64,000 nucleotides of DNA from Penicillus capitatus (lineage: Eukaryota > Chlorophyta). Below are positions 53,765 to 63,826 of the stretch, piece by piece. The translations under genes were made by a program, and so were the position numbers. Each line of letters starts with the position of its first letter. Position 1 is the first letter of the stretch. The DNA lies in NCBI GenBank assembly GCA_965649825.1, contig OZ287704.1, forward strand, positions 496,001 through 560,000, read 5' to 3'. The notes beneath the pieces are model-generated. The model had not been told where the DNA came from, did not search any database, and saw nothing but the letters and a program-made list of their open reading frames with translations.

Positions 53765-56700
53765 TGGTTTCGGAGCGAGGTCTGCATGGCCTGCTCCTCT
53801 TCGGATTGAGCCTATTCTGGGTGACTGCACTTTGGGGTCACCAATCTGCTGACCTTGTAGATGTCAGAAAGACCACACTTGAGACCATCCGACACTTCGT
53901 ACACGGACAAGGCGACTGGACAGACGACTACATTTTCGATATAAAAAGAAATCTGGATCTACAACTGCTCCACGAAACAGGGGAAAGAAAGGCCGTGGCA
54001 GTAATCTTGTATTGCACAACAAACAAGTGTGACAGCATCTCGGAACGGCTCAGGACAATGAGCACCGAAAAAAATTCACACATGGAAGACTGCATGCACT
54101 ACATAAAGGGACACAGTGAAGAACACGAGGATCTTGGAGGACAGACGCAAAAAACGATCATTGATGCGATCGGTGAATGTCCAAACAGCGTCATCGTATA
54201 CGATGCTCTACAGGGAATGACCCTGAGTGAGGCGAAGGTTCTTGTCAATGTTCTGTCAGAGGGAGGATCACTTACCTGGGACGGAAAAACGATAAAAACC
54301 ACAAACAGTTTGCTTTTCTTAGTAGTGAGTGGGACACCATCCGATAGGGAATGGCGACCGAAGGAGCTTCTAGAGACAGCGCGGCATCGAGTATATGAAA
54401 TGATAGTCGGGGATAGCGAAGACAACGAAACCCGTGTCTCGATCGCAAGGGCCCTACGTCGAAGATTTGAAGAGGCTGTGCCGATCTCCCAAGATGATTA
54501 TCAGAGGGCCCGGGTTGATGAACCGGAGGTGATGGTCGAAGAGTCTGCAGAAGGCCCAGCCAAGGCCGAGGATCCAGAAGTGCTGATAGAGGAATCTAGA
54601 GAGAGCCCAGAGCCAACGCGTGAGGAAAGCCAAGCGTCGATGGAAACACCGGAACAAGAAGCAGTGACAGAGACGACTCCGGAAGATGTCTTCAATATGC
54701 GCGGAGTTGAAGACGCTCTGCCTCAAGCTGAGTGGCCGCTCACAGTGGAACCAGGGGAGGTTACGCCAGAGATGGGCTTTCAAGAACGCGCCTTCAACGT
54801 ATTAACACAGTCGGTATTGACAATGGGAATACACGGAATCGTCAATTGGATGGTTGGAGGACGGGTTACCGCAGCAGTATCATCACCTGGGATAATCTCA
54901 GCCTTCACCGCAGCGACCCTCAACAACATGCCAAAGAAAGAAAGTAAAATGGAACGGGACATGAAGGTTTTCCTCCGAACGGCTCACGAATTCATGAAAT
55001 TGATGAATCACACCGCGGAAGTGGGAGAGAAACACAAGAAGCTAACGATCGGGAGCGACGACAGGATGTCGGACGATATGGCGGATGAAATGAAGAAGAC
55101 GCTGCACAACATCAAAGGCCACATGGAAAACATCACATCCATACTCGACGAATGCGCATGTGACGACATAAACGACGGATGGAAAACTAGCCGAGGAGAA
55201 GAAACCTGGATAGAGAGAGTAGTCACGTGGATCCTCGGCGCTCGAGATAACATGGTGACGTGGACCGTTGGAGTCTTGTGGGATATATTCGGCTGGCCGG
55301 CCCTGCGAGGGGCATTGATAACGAAGAATGGTTGGCAACTGCTCGGAGTCATGATTGTCCTAGGGAAGATCATAAACTGGATTGGATCGATCTTCGCATG
55401 TTTGGCGCGGAAGATAAGAATGGTAATAGGCATCGTTCGAGGCCTATGGTGGACAATGAGATTCGCATGGTTTTGCCTAAGATTCGATTGGGAAGGCCTA
55501 AAAGGTTTATGGACGTCCAGAAAGGAGGGATACACGCAGCAGCCTCAGCCTCAGCAACCGCAGCCGCAGCAGCAGCCTCAGCCTCAGCAGCCTCAGCAGC
55601 CTCGGAGAGAAGAAGAAATCGTGACTATAGGTGATGCGAGACAGGAACGTATGATGCAAGAAGTCAGAGAAGAGATTCGCAATCTCACAGAAGGTGTTGC
55701 GCGAAATGCAGAAGAGATGGAGGAAAGGGTAATCAATCAACAACGGATGATGCAAGGCACGATTGAATCAAGCCTCCAAACTTTAAATCGAAGAGTGGAA
55801 GAGTTGGACGACAGAATTCGAAGGGATCCACAGGCGCCAAGGCAGCAGGCACGAGTCCCATCGATGAGTGACTGGATTGAAGCGGAGAGAAGGCACCGGG
55901 GAGGTGGTATGACAGATCATGACCGCAGACGACTTGAGAGGCAGTATCGGAGAGTGCAGGAACATGTGCAAAGGCAACCACAAGGAGAAGTGGGAGAAAT
56001 ACAACCAGACGTACATATCGACCAAGTCAAAAGACAACAAGTTACATTCGGTCCAGCGATCCAAGATCTGCAAAGAATGTTGCCCAAAGGAAAGGAAGAT
56101 ATTAGCCAGTTTGCGATTCGATTGACGACTTTAATGGAAAAGATCCGACATCCAGAGAAGTACATGGTCGCGTTCGAACGCGTTTTCAATATTGCCCATC
56201 CGAGAATACAGGCCCAACTTAGGACGCTTGGCTGTGACAACGCCCAAGAGTGGTCACGGGTCCAAAGAATCTTGCACGAGTTTATATCCAATGGACGTAG
56301 CACAGCAAGAATTCCGTTCCCCGGCAGACAACACGTTAAATCAGATGGACATGGATATCTATGTGAACATTGCAAGACAAGAGGTCACTCAGCGAAGGAT
56401 TGTCCACAAAGAAACTCAAAGATGACAGTGGTCAAAGATCGTATTCCCCAGACAAACGTTGTACATACAGACGACACGAAAACGGGGACAACTCAAAAAA
56501 GGCTAATTCGATACAACCTTCCGTTGAAGATCGCCGGCATCCCAAACAAGATTTCGTTCTTACTGGACACCGGTGCAGAGACTAACGTTTTGTCGGAATC
56601 CTTAGCAAGGACCCATCAATTTGTCTTGAACGAGACAAAAACAAAGGAAATCTCTGGATTTGACAATAGCACCAACAAACCGTTAGGGGAAGTCAAGTTA

Positions 56701-56886
56701 GATTGTTCTCTTGGCGACAAGGAGACACAACTCTCGTTTTTGGTATGCAAGGGGGTGACAAAACCAATTCTGGGGTTAGAAGCTTTACAAACGTTAGGCC
56801 TCCGTTTAGACTGCAAACAAGATTGTGTTTTTGATAGTGACGGTAGAAAGATTCTGATTCACCAAGTATCTCTGCCAAAAAACTGA
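53764..56886 (+). CDS. Retrotransposon ORF1: secretory/AAA-like/membrane module fused to Gag-protease
   Basis: 1040 residues. 1-25: signal peptide (GLLLFGLSLFWVTALWG). About 35-240: a Clp/torsin-like AAA+ pattern, with a degraded Walker A region (VILYCTTNKCDS), GGQTQKTIIDAI, Walker-B-like NSVIVYDALQGM (Asp kept, Glu replaced by Ala) and LSEGGSLTWDGKTIKTTNS. 250-340: acidic linker. 343-388: hydrophobic stretch. 395-475: helical region with N-x-T sites and CAC. 482-575: Trp-rich and membrane segments (VTWTVGVLWDIFGW, WQLLGVMIVLGKIINWIG). 590-613: Gln/Pro linker. 618-690: coiled coil. About 750-850: Gag-like. 867-880: CCHC zinc knuckle. 935-937: protease DTG. The first third may be a captured host gene or an envelope-like module. 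The start ATG shares its A with the LTR. Confidence 0.85.
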   Translation: MVSERGLHGLLLFGLSLFWVTALWGHQSADLVDVRKTTLETIRHFVHGQGDWTDDYIFDIKRNLDLQLLHETGERKAVAVILYCTTNKCDSISERLRTMSTEKNSHMEDCMHYIKGHSEEHEDLGGQTQKTIIDAIGECPNSVIVYDALQGMTLSEAKVLVNVLSEGGSLTWDGKTIKTTNSLLFLVVSGTPSDREWRPKELLETARHRVYEMIVGDSEDNETRVSIARALRRRFEEAVPISQDDYQRARVDEPEVMVEESAEGPAKAEDPEVLIEESRESPEPTREESQASMETPEQEAVTETTPEDVFNMRGVEDALPQAEWPLTVEPGEVTPEMGFQERAFNVLTQSVLTMGIHGIVNWMVGGRVTAAVSSPGIISAFTAATLNNMPKKESKMERDMKVFLRTAHEFMKLMNHTAEVGEKHKKLTIGSDDRMSDDMADEMKKTLHNIKGHMENITSILDECACDDINDGWKTSRGEETWIERVVTWILGARDNMVTWTVGVLWDIFGWPALRGALITKNGWQLLGVMIVLGKIINWIGSIFACLARKIRMVIGIVRGLWWTMRFAWFCLRFDWEGLKGLWTSRKEGYTQQPQPQQPQPQQQPQPQQPQQPRREEEIVTIGDARQERMMQEVREEIRNLTEGVARNAEEMEERVINQQRMMQGTIESSLQTLNRRVEELDDRIRRDPQAPRQQARVPSMSDWIEAERRHRGGGMTDHDRRRLERQYRRVQEHVQRQPQGEVGEIQPDVHIDQVKRQQVTFGPAIQDLQRMLPKGKEDISQFAIRLTTLMEKIRHPEKYMVAFERVFNIAHPRIQAQLRTLGCDNAQEWSRVQRILHEFISNGRSTARIPFPGRQHVKSDGHGYLCEHCKTRGHSAKDCPQRNSKMTVVKDRIPQTNVVHTDDTKTGTTQKRLIRYNLPLKIAGIPNKISFLLDTGAETNVLSESLARTHQFVLNETKTKEISGFDNSTNKPLGEVKLDCSLGDKETQLSFLVCKGVTKPILGLEALQTLGLRLDCKQDCVFDSDGRKILIHQVSLPKN
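53765..53780 (+). promoter_or_regulatory. Primer-binding site
   Basis: TGGTTTCGGAGCGAGG begins directly after the 5' LTR. Its complement ends CGAAACCA, as a tRNA 3' end would (5 T-stem bases, 7 acceptor bases, discriminator A, CCA). I could not name the tRNA. It also encodes the first residues of ORF1. Confidence 0.6.
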
Positions 56887-56911
56887 AAAAAGAGCCTGTT
56901 TTTCAGCAGGC
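56877..56911 (+). promoter_or_regulatory. -1 ribosomal frameshift site between gag-pro and pol
   Basis: The last gag codons are CCA AAA AAC TGA, giving the canonical slippery heptamer A AAA AAC at 56877-56883 directly before the stop. Ten bases on is a small hairpin, GCCTG (56894-56898) with CAGGC (56907-56911). Slipping back one base enters a frame that is open without a stop all the way into pol, ending at 59909. Heptamer and frame relation are read from the sequence; use in the cell is inferred. Confidence 0.8.
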
Positions 56912-59909
56912 GATAAAAAAACAAAGAGAAAGGGGGGAAGAAAAAAGATTAGTTCTCATTAATCATAATTGGAGCAAAAAGGGAAAAAGGGAACAAAGAG
57001 AAAGCTCAAGTGCTGGTTGTCTCCAAGTCACTGAGGAGATCAAACCGGAATTTTTTCCTTTTAAGAAGAATGGGTGGATTATCTTTGTAGCTGGGAGGAG
57101 TATAGTCTTAGGGCCTTTTCGGAGTAGGAAGATTATCTTACCTTTTAGGTTTTCTGGAGACACAGAATGGAAAGCAATGTTTGACTGTACACAGAATAAA
57201 GGAATATTCTGCCGATGCAAGATTTATACAAATGGGCAGATAAGTATAGTAATTTACAACCAAACTGACGTTCCACAGCATATCACGAGCAAAATGAAAT
57301 TAATTTGTGGAAAGGCGGATATAGATTGGATTGTCGATGTGAACGGAGTGAAGCGTGCATTAAGGAACGATACGAAGAGAATACAAATGGTGACGAGTTC
57401 AGTAGACAAGCACGACACGTTGAGTCTAGTACAGAGGTTAAAGGAAATGTTTCCAAATGTGTTCTGTGACAAGGTTAGATCAGCCAATGGGAATTTACTG
57501 CGTATTAGGGTTAGCGAAAGAGATTTATTATGGAATTATGAACCAAAACCTTGTTGGCGAGAGAATTATTTTTCAGATTTGACCGAAAAGGAGATTACCG
57601 AAGAGATAGAGTCGTTACTTGAAGAAGAAATCATTCGAGTGTTATCCACGGATGAAGCAATCCATGCAGTCGTGGCACCTTTGAATTTTTTGAGAAAGCC
57701 AAATGGAAAAATAAGACCGACTATTGACTTCAGAGATATCAACACATATCTAAAGGGGAGTCAGGGTGGCACAATAACCCCGGTAGCTGACGCAATTAGT
57801 AAAATCGATCCTAGTTGGACTGTTTTTAATATTGTTGACGTGGTTCATGGGTACGGTTCAATACCAATAGACGATAGGCTGTCTAAGTTTTTTGCATTGC
57901 ATTGGAAGGGGATAACATATGGTTTCCGTAGACTTCCGCAGGGTGTTAACATAAGTCCGGAGCTCTTTAATAATAGAATGACTCACATTCTGCAAGGACT
58001 AGACGTGATAAGATATTTTGACGATATATTAGTGGGTGGAGAAACAGTGAATGATCTCTTTGAAAAGACTAGGCTGCTATTACAGCGTTTTGATGAATAT
58101 GGTCTGACTATTAACATACAAAAATGTGATTGGTTCAAGAGCTCCGTGAGTTTTTTGGGTACAGAACTGAATAATGGCACCATCAACCCATACCACAAGC
58201 TGCAAGCCATTTTACAGAAGTTGCCAAGGATAGAATCGCGCCATGACGTTCAAAGAGCAGTGGGGCTGTGTCAACAAGTCGCACCATATTGCTACAAATA
58301 CACGTATGTCATGAATGAGCTGAAGCCGTTTCTTAAAAGAGAAAATAATGATTACAAACAAGCGAATAAGATTTTTCAAGAGACAGTAACCGATTTGTGT
58401 ATTAATGCATACAGATTGACACTACAGAGGGTGGGTCCGTTTCATTTGTACACCGATTGGTGTGGAAACCCTTTGAATCAGTTTGGATTTGTTCTGTTCA
58501 ATTCAGCTTTGCAGCCATGTGTTTTTGGTTCGTTTGCTACAAGCGAGAAGGTAGGAAGTTTTTTGGGGGAATTGATGGGGATCGTGGAAGCTTTAAAGCA
58601 ATGTTTTTACATGACAAAGGGATTTGCTGTTACCGTATATTCGGATAACCAGGCCACAGTAGAGTGGCTGAAGGAGCCGACATTTTTGCACAAATTCAAG
58701 GATTTAAGGATACAACGACAATATAGTTGGCTGAGGCATCATTTTTCACTAGACAGACTGAATTTCCGTTTCGTAGAAGGGAAGGACAATGCGATCGCAG
58801 ATGTACTCAGTCGATGGAAGGTGGCTAATCCAGTGGCCTCGGAAATCAACCAAAAACACCAGGGCTACCAAGTTTGTACCCTCGGGGTACAACAAGAAAC
58901 ACAAAGTTGGCGTAGGGAAGCGATTGCTCGAGCACACAAGGGCCACTTTGGAATTAGAAAGACGTGGTTGAATTTGAGATCGGATGGGTTCAGGTGGGAA
59001 AATGATTACGAAGACGTCAAAAGTTTTGTTCAGACCTGTGATGTTTGCCAGCAATTTAGACAATTGCAACACAACGTAGATTTAGGGATGATAGATAGTC
59101 CAACACCGAACCATACCTTGTGTTTAGATTTCATCGGTCCGTTACCTAGAGGAAGGCATGGGTATCGTTTTATTGCAACCGGTATAGATGCATTTACCAA
59201 GTTTGGCACGGCGCAAGCATCTAAAACGTGTTCTACTACTCAGATTATAAAGCTGCTGAAGAACTGGATTGCATTGAATGGCCCACCGGAACGTATTCTG
59301 TGTGACAATGGAGCAGCATTCATCTCAAAAGAGTTTGAGAGTTTCTGTGAACGACACGGCGTTGACATCATTCACACACCGGCGTATGCACATAAAAGCG
59401 CCGGCACAATTGAAGCGTACAACAAGAACTTCGTCAATCGTCTAAAGAGAATTTGGAAAGAGAAAAGAGGAGACTGGACCGAACACATCAACGAATGTGT
59501 GCAAGAAATAAATCGAGCAGTGCATTGCACTACTCTTTTCTGCCCAAGATATCTCCTTAAAGGAATTCACAGAAGTGGCAGACTAGCCAATGATGAGCAA
59601 TTAGCAAAAGATCGGAAACTGGCTTACGAGAGAATCAAAAGAGCACACGAGCAGTCTGCGAAGAGATATGCAAAGAACGTCAAAGATGTTCCTATTTACG
59701 AGGGCATGGAAGTATCTTGGTACAACTCCAAATTAGCTGATCGCTTAGACTCTAAGCTCTATTCTAAGTGGGTTTCTCCCTGTGTTTTGACAAAGAAACG
59801 TAGTGAACATCGTTGGGATATCGAACTGCCTGACGGGTCTTACCTCTATAACGTACATCGAGATTTTCTTCAACCATTTCGGCGAAAGATAGGTGGGCCC
59901 ATGTTCTGA
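56883..59909 (+). CDS. Retrotransposon Pol: reverse transcriptase, RNase H, integrase
   Basis: Read in the -1 frame from the slip site; about 1008 residues (the first Met is at 57177). Numbering from that Met: RT with PTIDFRDIN, RRLPQGVNISPELF and catalytic YFDD at 280-283, then LGTEL. RNase H has D427 (YTD), E465 (GELMG), D490 (YSDNQ) and D542 (AIADVLSR). Integrase has an HHCC zinc site (AHKGHFG ... CDVC at 621-624) and the catalytic triad D651-x58-D710-x35-E746. A GPF/GPY-like tail follows, without a chromodomain. All catalytic residues are present. The stop TGA (59907-59909) lies within the first bases of the 3' LTR. Confidence 0.93.
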   Translation: MKKEPVFQQAIKKQRERGEEKRLVLINHNWSKKGKREQRESSSAGCLQVTEEIKPEFFPFKKNGWIIFVAGRSIVLGPFRSRKIILPFRFSGDTEWKAMFDCTQNKGIFCRCKIYTNGQISIVIYNQTDVPQHITSKMKLICGKADIDWIVDVNGVKRALRNDTKRIQMVTSSVDKHDTLSLVQRLKEMFPNVFCDKVRSANGNLLRIRVSERDLLWNYEPKPCWRENYFSDLTEKEITEEIESLLEEEIIRVLSTDEAIHAVVAPLNFLRKPNGKIRPTIDFRDINTYLKGSQGGTITPVADAISKIDPSWTVFNIVDVVHGYGSIPIDDRLSKFFALHWKGITYGFRRLPQGVNISPELFNNRMTHILQGLDVIRYFDDILVGGETVNDLFEKTRLLLQRFDEYGLTINIQKCDWFKSSVSFLGTELNNGTINPYHKLQAILQKLPRIESRHDVQRAVGLCQQVAPYCYKYTYVMNELKPFLKRENNDYKQANKIFQETVTDLCINAYRLTLQRVGPFHLYTDWCGNPLNQFGFVLFNSALQPCVFGSFATSEKVGSFLGELMGIVEALKQCFYMTKGFAVTVYSDNQATVEWLKEPTFLHKFKDLRIQRQYSWLRHHFSLDRLNFRFVEGKDNAIADVLSRWKVANPVASEINQKHQGYQVCTLGVQQETQSWRREAIARAHKGHFGIRKTWLNLRSDGFRWENDYEDVKSFVQTCDVCQQFRQLQHNVDLGMIDSPTPNHTLCLDFIGPLPRGRHGYRFIATGIDAFTKFGTAQASKTCSTTQIIKLLKNWIALNGPPERILCDNGAAFISKEFESFCERHGVDIIHTPAYAHKSAGTIEAYNKNFVNRLKRIWKEKRGDWTEHINECVQEINRAVHCTTLFCPRYLLKGIHRSGRLANDEQLAKDRKLAYERIKRAHEQSAKRYAKNVKDVPIYEGMEVSWYNSKLADRLDSKLYSKWVSPCVLTKKRSEHRWDIELPDGSYLYNVHRDFLQPFRRKIGGPMF
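59884..59897 (+). promoter_or_regulatory. Possible polypurine tract
   Basis: GAAAGATAGGTGGG lies four bases upstream of the 3' LTR. It is purine-rich but has two T residues and is separated by CCCA, so it is an imperfect candidate for the plus-strand primer. Confidence 0.3.
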
Positions 59910-60058
59910 TGGAATACGATGAGAATAATCTAGAAAAAATGAACATTAAAACGGACGTGCTGGATCACAGGATTGTAACTGCGATCTGTACGTTTCACAA
60001 ACGAACAGCCTACCGCGAACGCGCATTCCTTTACCCTTTCGAGCGAATTCTCACAACA
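59902..60058 (+). repeat. 3' LTR (157 bp)
   Basis: It appears identical to 53608-53764. The pol stop codon overlaps its start: TGATG contains both the pol TGA and the ATG of the LTR's short frame. Confidence 0.95.
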
Positions 60059-60062
60059 GCAG
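60059..60062. repeat. Target-site duplication GCAG (right)
   Basis: GCAG follows the 3' LTR and continues TCGTTGCGTG exactly as in block A from 1842. Confidence 0.93.
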
Positions 60063-61269
60063 TCGTTGCGTGTCTTTACTTTATCTCGACAAGCATTGGC
60101 GAATCCTGCCTTCTTGCTTTCAAACTCCTCTTGCTCTTCTTTGAGTTCCTTTTCTCCATAGACAGACATAGCAGAGATTCTCTGGATACGTGATCGAATT
60201 CCAACTGACTCTCAACTAAGATCTAGATTCTTTTGGGCGAGAGCCTCCCCGGTAAAGTTCACCGCGGCCTCTATATCCAGCAACCCTTGATTCCGGACTT
60301 CAAGCTCATTCTTGAAGCGGAGAACACGTAGTCAATCGCGTCTGTGAACTCCGATTGCTTTTTTAGCCTGTTAACATGTGCTCGGGGTTCTTCGTGCATG
60401 ATATTCTTATAGATGGTGTAAGTGTCATCGAACGCTTCAGTGCGTGATGAGTGCTTACTGCGGTGCGCGGAACAATGCTCGCTCCTAAATCGTTTATTTC
60501 CAGAAACACGATATCTGCTGCGAGGAACGAACACACAGCCGAGTGTTCATCCATTCGTGCGCGGTGTCGAAGTGACGGGACGTTTGCCTCAGTCATGTCT
60601 CTTGTCGCGGTAACCTCAATGTGGGGACATGAGATCTCGTCTCCGTCTCAGAATGCTGAAACCCTCCAAAGCGAGCATTCAGACGCCGTGCTCTTCGTTC
60701 CAAAAGTTCTGCATTTAACTGATGAAGATCCTGTGCAAAGAAAAATTGAGTTGTGATCAGATTTAAGAGTGTGCGATATCTTCAATGATCAACGCTGTCT
60801 TCTTCTACTTTTTGTAAAGCTGCAGAATCTTATCTGTGCGGTCTGCGAACTGACAGCGGCGTTTTCTGAACGAAGAGGACTGTGAAGAAATTGTACATTT
60901 CTACACGGGTTTCCGTGTTCCACATGGCGAGTTTATGTTCACCACGACACGACTGACGTTTTGTGACCTTTGCAGTTTCACCTGTACTAGTCGTCGGGAC
61001 AAGATTCGGAAAATAATCTATTCCCCTGCTTCTTGCAGACTGCTCTGCCGATTCCCGTTTCTTTTTCCATATCAAATAGTAAACCGTACTTAAGGAGGAC
61101 TACTTTCTTTGTCTCCTATTGTGACGTCGAACGGAAAGTGATACGTTTCTAGGATGACACGATTGGCACTCGGAGACGTCTCGCGTGTCCTTTGAGTCAG
61201 TCAGTACGGTCGACGCGATCCAACACAGGTGAGGAAGCAGAATGCGTGAATGAAATTAATGCTGATCGT

Positions 61270-63826
61270 TTAATCTGGCCCCAGTTTGTCCAGAAGAGTG
61301 ACCTTGATGATGAGGCTTAACCAACCGTTCTTCACAAAACCGAGTTTTTCGTCCTCCACTTCGAGACAACTCAGCGACCAATTGAGATGTTGACCGCGCT
61401 CTGGAGAAATCACCAGCTCCTCTACATGAGATCTGTCAGTGGACCGAGGTAGCCGGTGGCGTATTACCTTGAACACTTTCGTCGTTTGGTTGTGTGTGCC
61501 TGACAACGCGGAGTTCGACAAGGATACGTATCCTCTCTTTTGACCAGTTGCCAACGGTCAGTTTCGTACTCTTCGTTTTCGAATCGGTATCGGGAGACCG
61601 AAGTTCCAACGCTCTGCTCAATGCAAACAGCTCAAGAGCTAAAAGTCGAAGAGATAAGGGCGAGTAGGTAATGCTTACATGGGGATGTCATTGATCCAGA
61701 ATTTCTCTGGAATCATGCAACCTGGGTTCAACTGTGCGTATCTCACTCTCCACTAGAACACAACTTCAGTCCCTGGAAGAGATGAGGAGGCCAATCATGC
61801 TGTGCAATTGGCAGTCTTTCCGTCAATGGCATAACAAAAGTTTTCGTTGTCTTCAAGACGAAGCCTCAGATTCAAGCGGACAAGGAAGAAATCGTGTTTC
61901 AGGAACCCAGAGGACGAGTCCATGAGGTCCTTGACGGTGGTGCACAAAGTAGACTTCCCGATGAAGCTTTCAGGGTGTATAATGAAACGGTAATCTTTAG
62001 CAGTCAAATCGGCACGTCAATGCTCGAAGAATGTGCAAAAACGATTGCTTACTGCAGGTCTTGTTCTTTGTTGCGTCTTTGAAGTTAACGACCTTCGTTG
62101 TGGAATGAACCCAAGCCTCCGGCCCCTGCGTAGCACCAATAGAGAGTCCGATGTCTGCATTTTCTTCTCTCTTGATGTCGAACTCCCTGGTTGGCAGCAT
62201 GACAGTGTGGGATGTGACATGACAGAATCGCCTACCATGTGCGGTCGTCCATCACAAAAGATTTAGAGAACAGTCCCTTCGGATTCTCCAACAGAGACCG
62301 GTGCACACAGCACTGGGAAAGACTACCAGTTTGCGATGAGAAGGGAAGCAGGCTGAATTACCTCGTAGTAGGCGTACCACTTAGACTTGGCGAGCAGATA
62401 GGCATGCTCAACGCCGTTATCGACACCAGTACCCTCTGCATTTCAAGCACATCTCAGAAAGAGCGGAGCAGAAAGCAGACATCGACCTTCGATCTCTACG
62501 CTCATCCTGTTGTCGATCTCCAGAGAGCTTCCTTCTTTCTCTTCCACCTCTCTTCTTTGGCGAAGTATCTCCAGCGCGAACTGTCTGCAGCTCATGAAAG
62601 AGATCCTTGCGCACAGCGTGATCCAACCATCTTGCACGAAGCCACTTGTCTTGTCTTCAAGCTCGCTTTTCTTTGCGAGGTGGATCCAGTTTGTCTGGGA
62701 TCCCGGGCCCCGCAAATAGAGCATCTCTGCGAGCAAAACAGGACTCATCAGAGCGAGAGAGAGGCAGAAAATGGTATCACCAAGAGAAGAGCTGGCTCCA
62801 GTGACTTCGCGGTTCAGGATAGAGCACAACAAGCGTCCGTAGAGGGGACTGCCTCCCGTGTGTTGCATCGACAGATCCAGGTCTGTCGAATGAGAATTCG
62901 ATCCATGCGGTCGGATTTCTAGGCTCCTGTGTGACCAACCGTCAAACAAGAGTAACAATTGCGAGTAACGAGTATCATACAGTGTGCAGCCGCCTGTGTC
63001 AAAGTCGTCTGTCGTTAGAGTAAATGGGCTCATCTGTTTGAGGTGTCTCAGCTTCCACTGACGTACACATAACCTGTTCCGAAAAGAGAGAGGCAAGGAG
63101 GAGAGACAACCTCGCACACAGCGTCCCCTCCCTGGAAGGAGAGCTTCCAAAGCTCGCTCTCCTGACATCGGATTCTCAGTTCCAGGCGCAGCGTGAAGTA
63201 GTCGCCGTTAAGGAAACGTGTGCATCGATTCTTGACGTCATCGATCCTCGCCATGTCACGAATTCCGTGCCGACAATCGAACGGACGGAAGACACAAGAG
63301 ACATCTAGACAAGGAATAGATACAGTTCAGGAACTTGGAGACGTCAGTAAATCCTCTTTTGGCAACTTTCGCCGACGTTTCGCTTCTCGTCCTCCCAGTT
63401 GACGAGAGTCAGAGAGAAGTAAGCCTTGACCAGTTTTCCATTCCGAGAACAGAGACAAGCTCTGAGGTTCCCTGTCGTCAAGTTCTCGACTTCGATGCAC
63501 CTTCATCACAGAAGACGAACACGAGTACTCTGAGATGTCCACCGTGTCCTCCCTTACCAATGATGACCATTGACTTCGAAGTTACACGAAAACATTCTCG
63601 TGTTCTTCTTCTCCAAAAAAGAGTGATGCACACGCCACTAGCAGAATGCATCACGTAACGATTTCAACGAGTCTGGCGACCTTACTTCGTAAGTCGCGTA
63701 CCACGCATGCTTCTTCAACGTATAAGCGTGAGGGATGCCTTTCGTAACCTGGTTTCCCTCTGAGGGCGACTTCAGTTCACGCGCCGTGCAAACGTGGCAC
63801 ACCTTCAGCGTGTATCGTCGTTCCAT
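61270..63826 (-). CDS. Four-MATH-domain protein (block C)
   Basis: A near-identical copy of 3089-5655, with the ATG at 63826 (MERRYTLKVCHV), the same 48-nt first intron, the same cassettes (DVKNRCTRFLNGDYF, SGFVQDGWITLCARISF, SSGFLKHDFFLVRLNLRL) and a stop at 61270 after VTLLDKLGPD. Small differences include KRNVGESCQKR for KQNICESCQKR in domain 1 and a few indels of whole codons in domain 4. I saw no frameshift, so both A and C could be functional. It is the best-preserved member next to an active-looking retrotransposon insertion 1.2 kb downstream. Confidence 0.75.

Larger units (their letters stand above)
53608..60058 (+). mobile_element. Complete Ty3/gypsy-type LTR retrotransposon
   Basis: A 6451-bp element with identical-looking 157-bp LTRs (TG...CA), a 4-bp target duplication, a primer-binding site, two long open frames and the order PR-RT-RNase H-IN typical of Metaviridae. 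No internal stop or frameshift other than the programmed-looking one at 56877-56883, so it appears intact and recently inserted. No gene follows pol: the pol stop lies inside the 3' LTR. The pol region is AT-richer than the host genes around it. It inserted into the helical gene of block C, antisense to it. Unusual parts are the N-terminal secretory module of ORF1 and the start codon at the LTR edge. Confidence 0.95.
52835..60330 (-). pseudogene. Helical gene, block C, split by the retrotransposon and carrying a stop
   Basis: The counterpart of 1065-2130. The 5' part (about 60330-60063) reads NQGLLDIEAAVNFTGEALAQ, then LS followed by TGA at 60214-60212 where block A has CGA.  It is in frame at the site of A's frameshift (RISAMSVYGEKELKEEQ). 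The LTR element interrupts it after AGFANACRDKVKTRNDC. The remaining exons resume at 53603 (RRRLIFLDVQ) and end at a stop at 52835. With a nonsense codon and a 6.4-kb insertion, this copy cannot make the full protein. Confidence 0.6.

Noticed and set aside
59909-60193. 94-codon frame starting in the 3' LTR as a third retrotransposon gene
   Set aside because: It runs out of the LTR into flanking host DNA and differs at the 5' LTR, so it is not an element gene.
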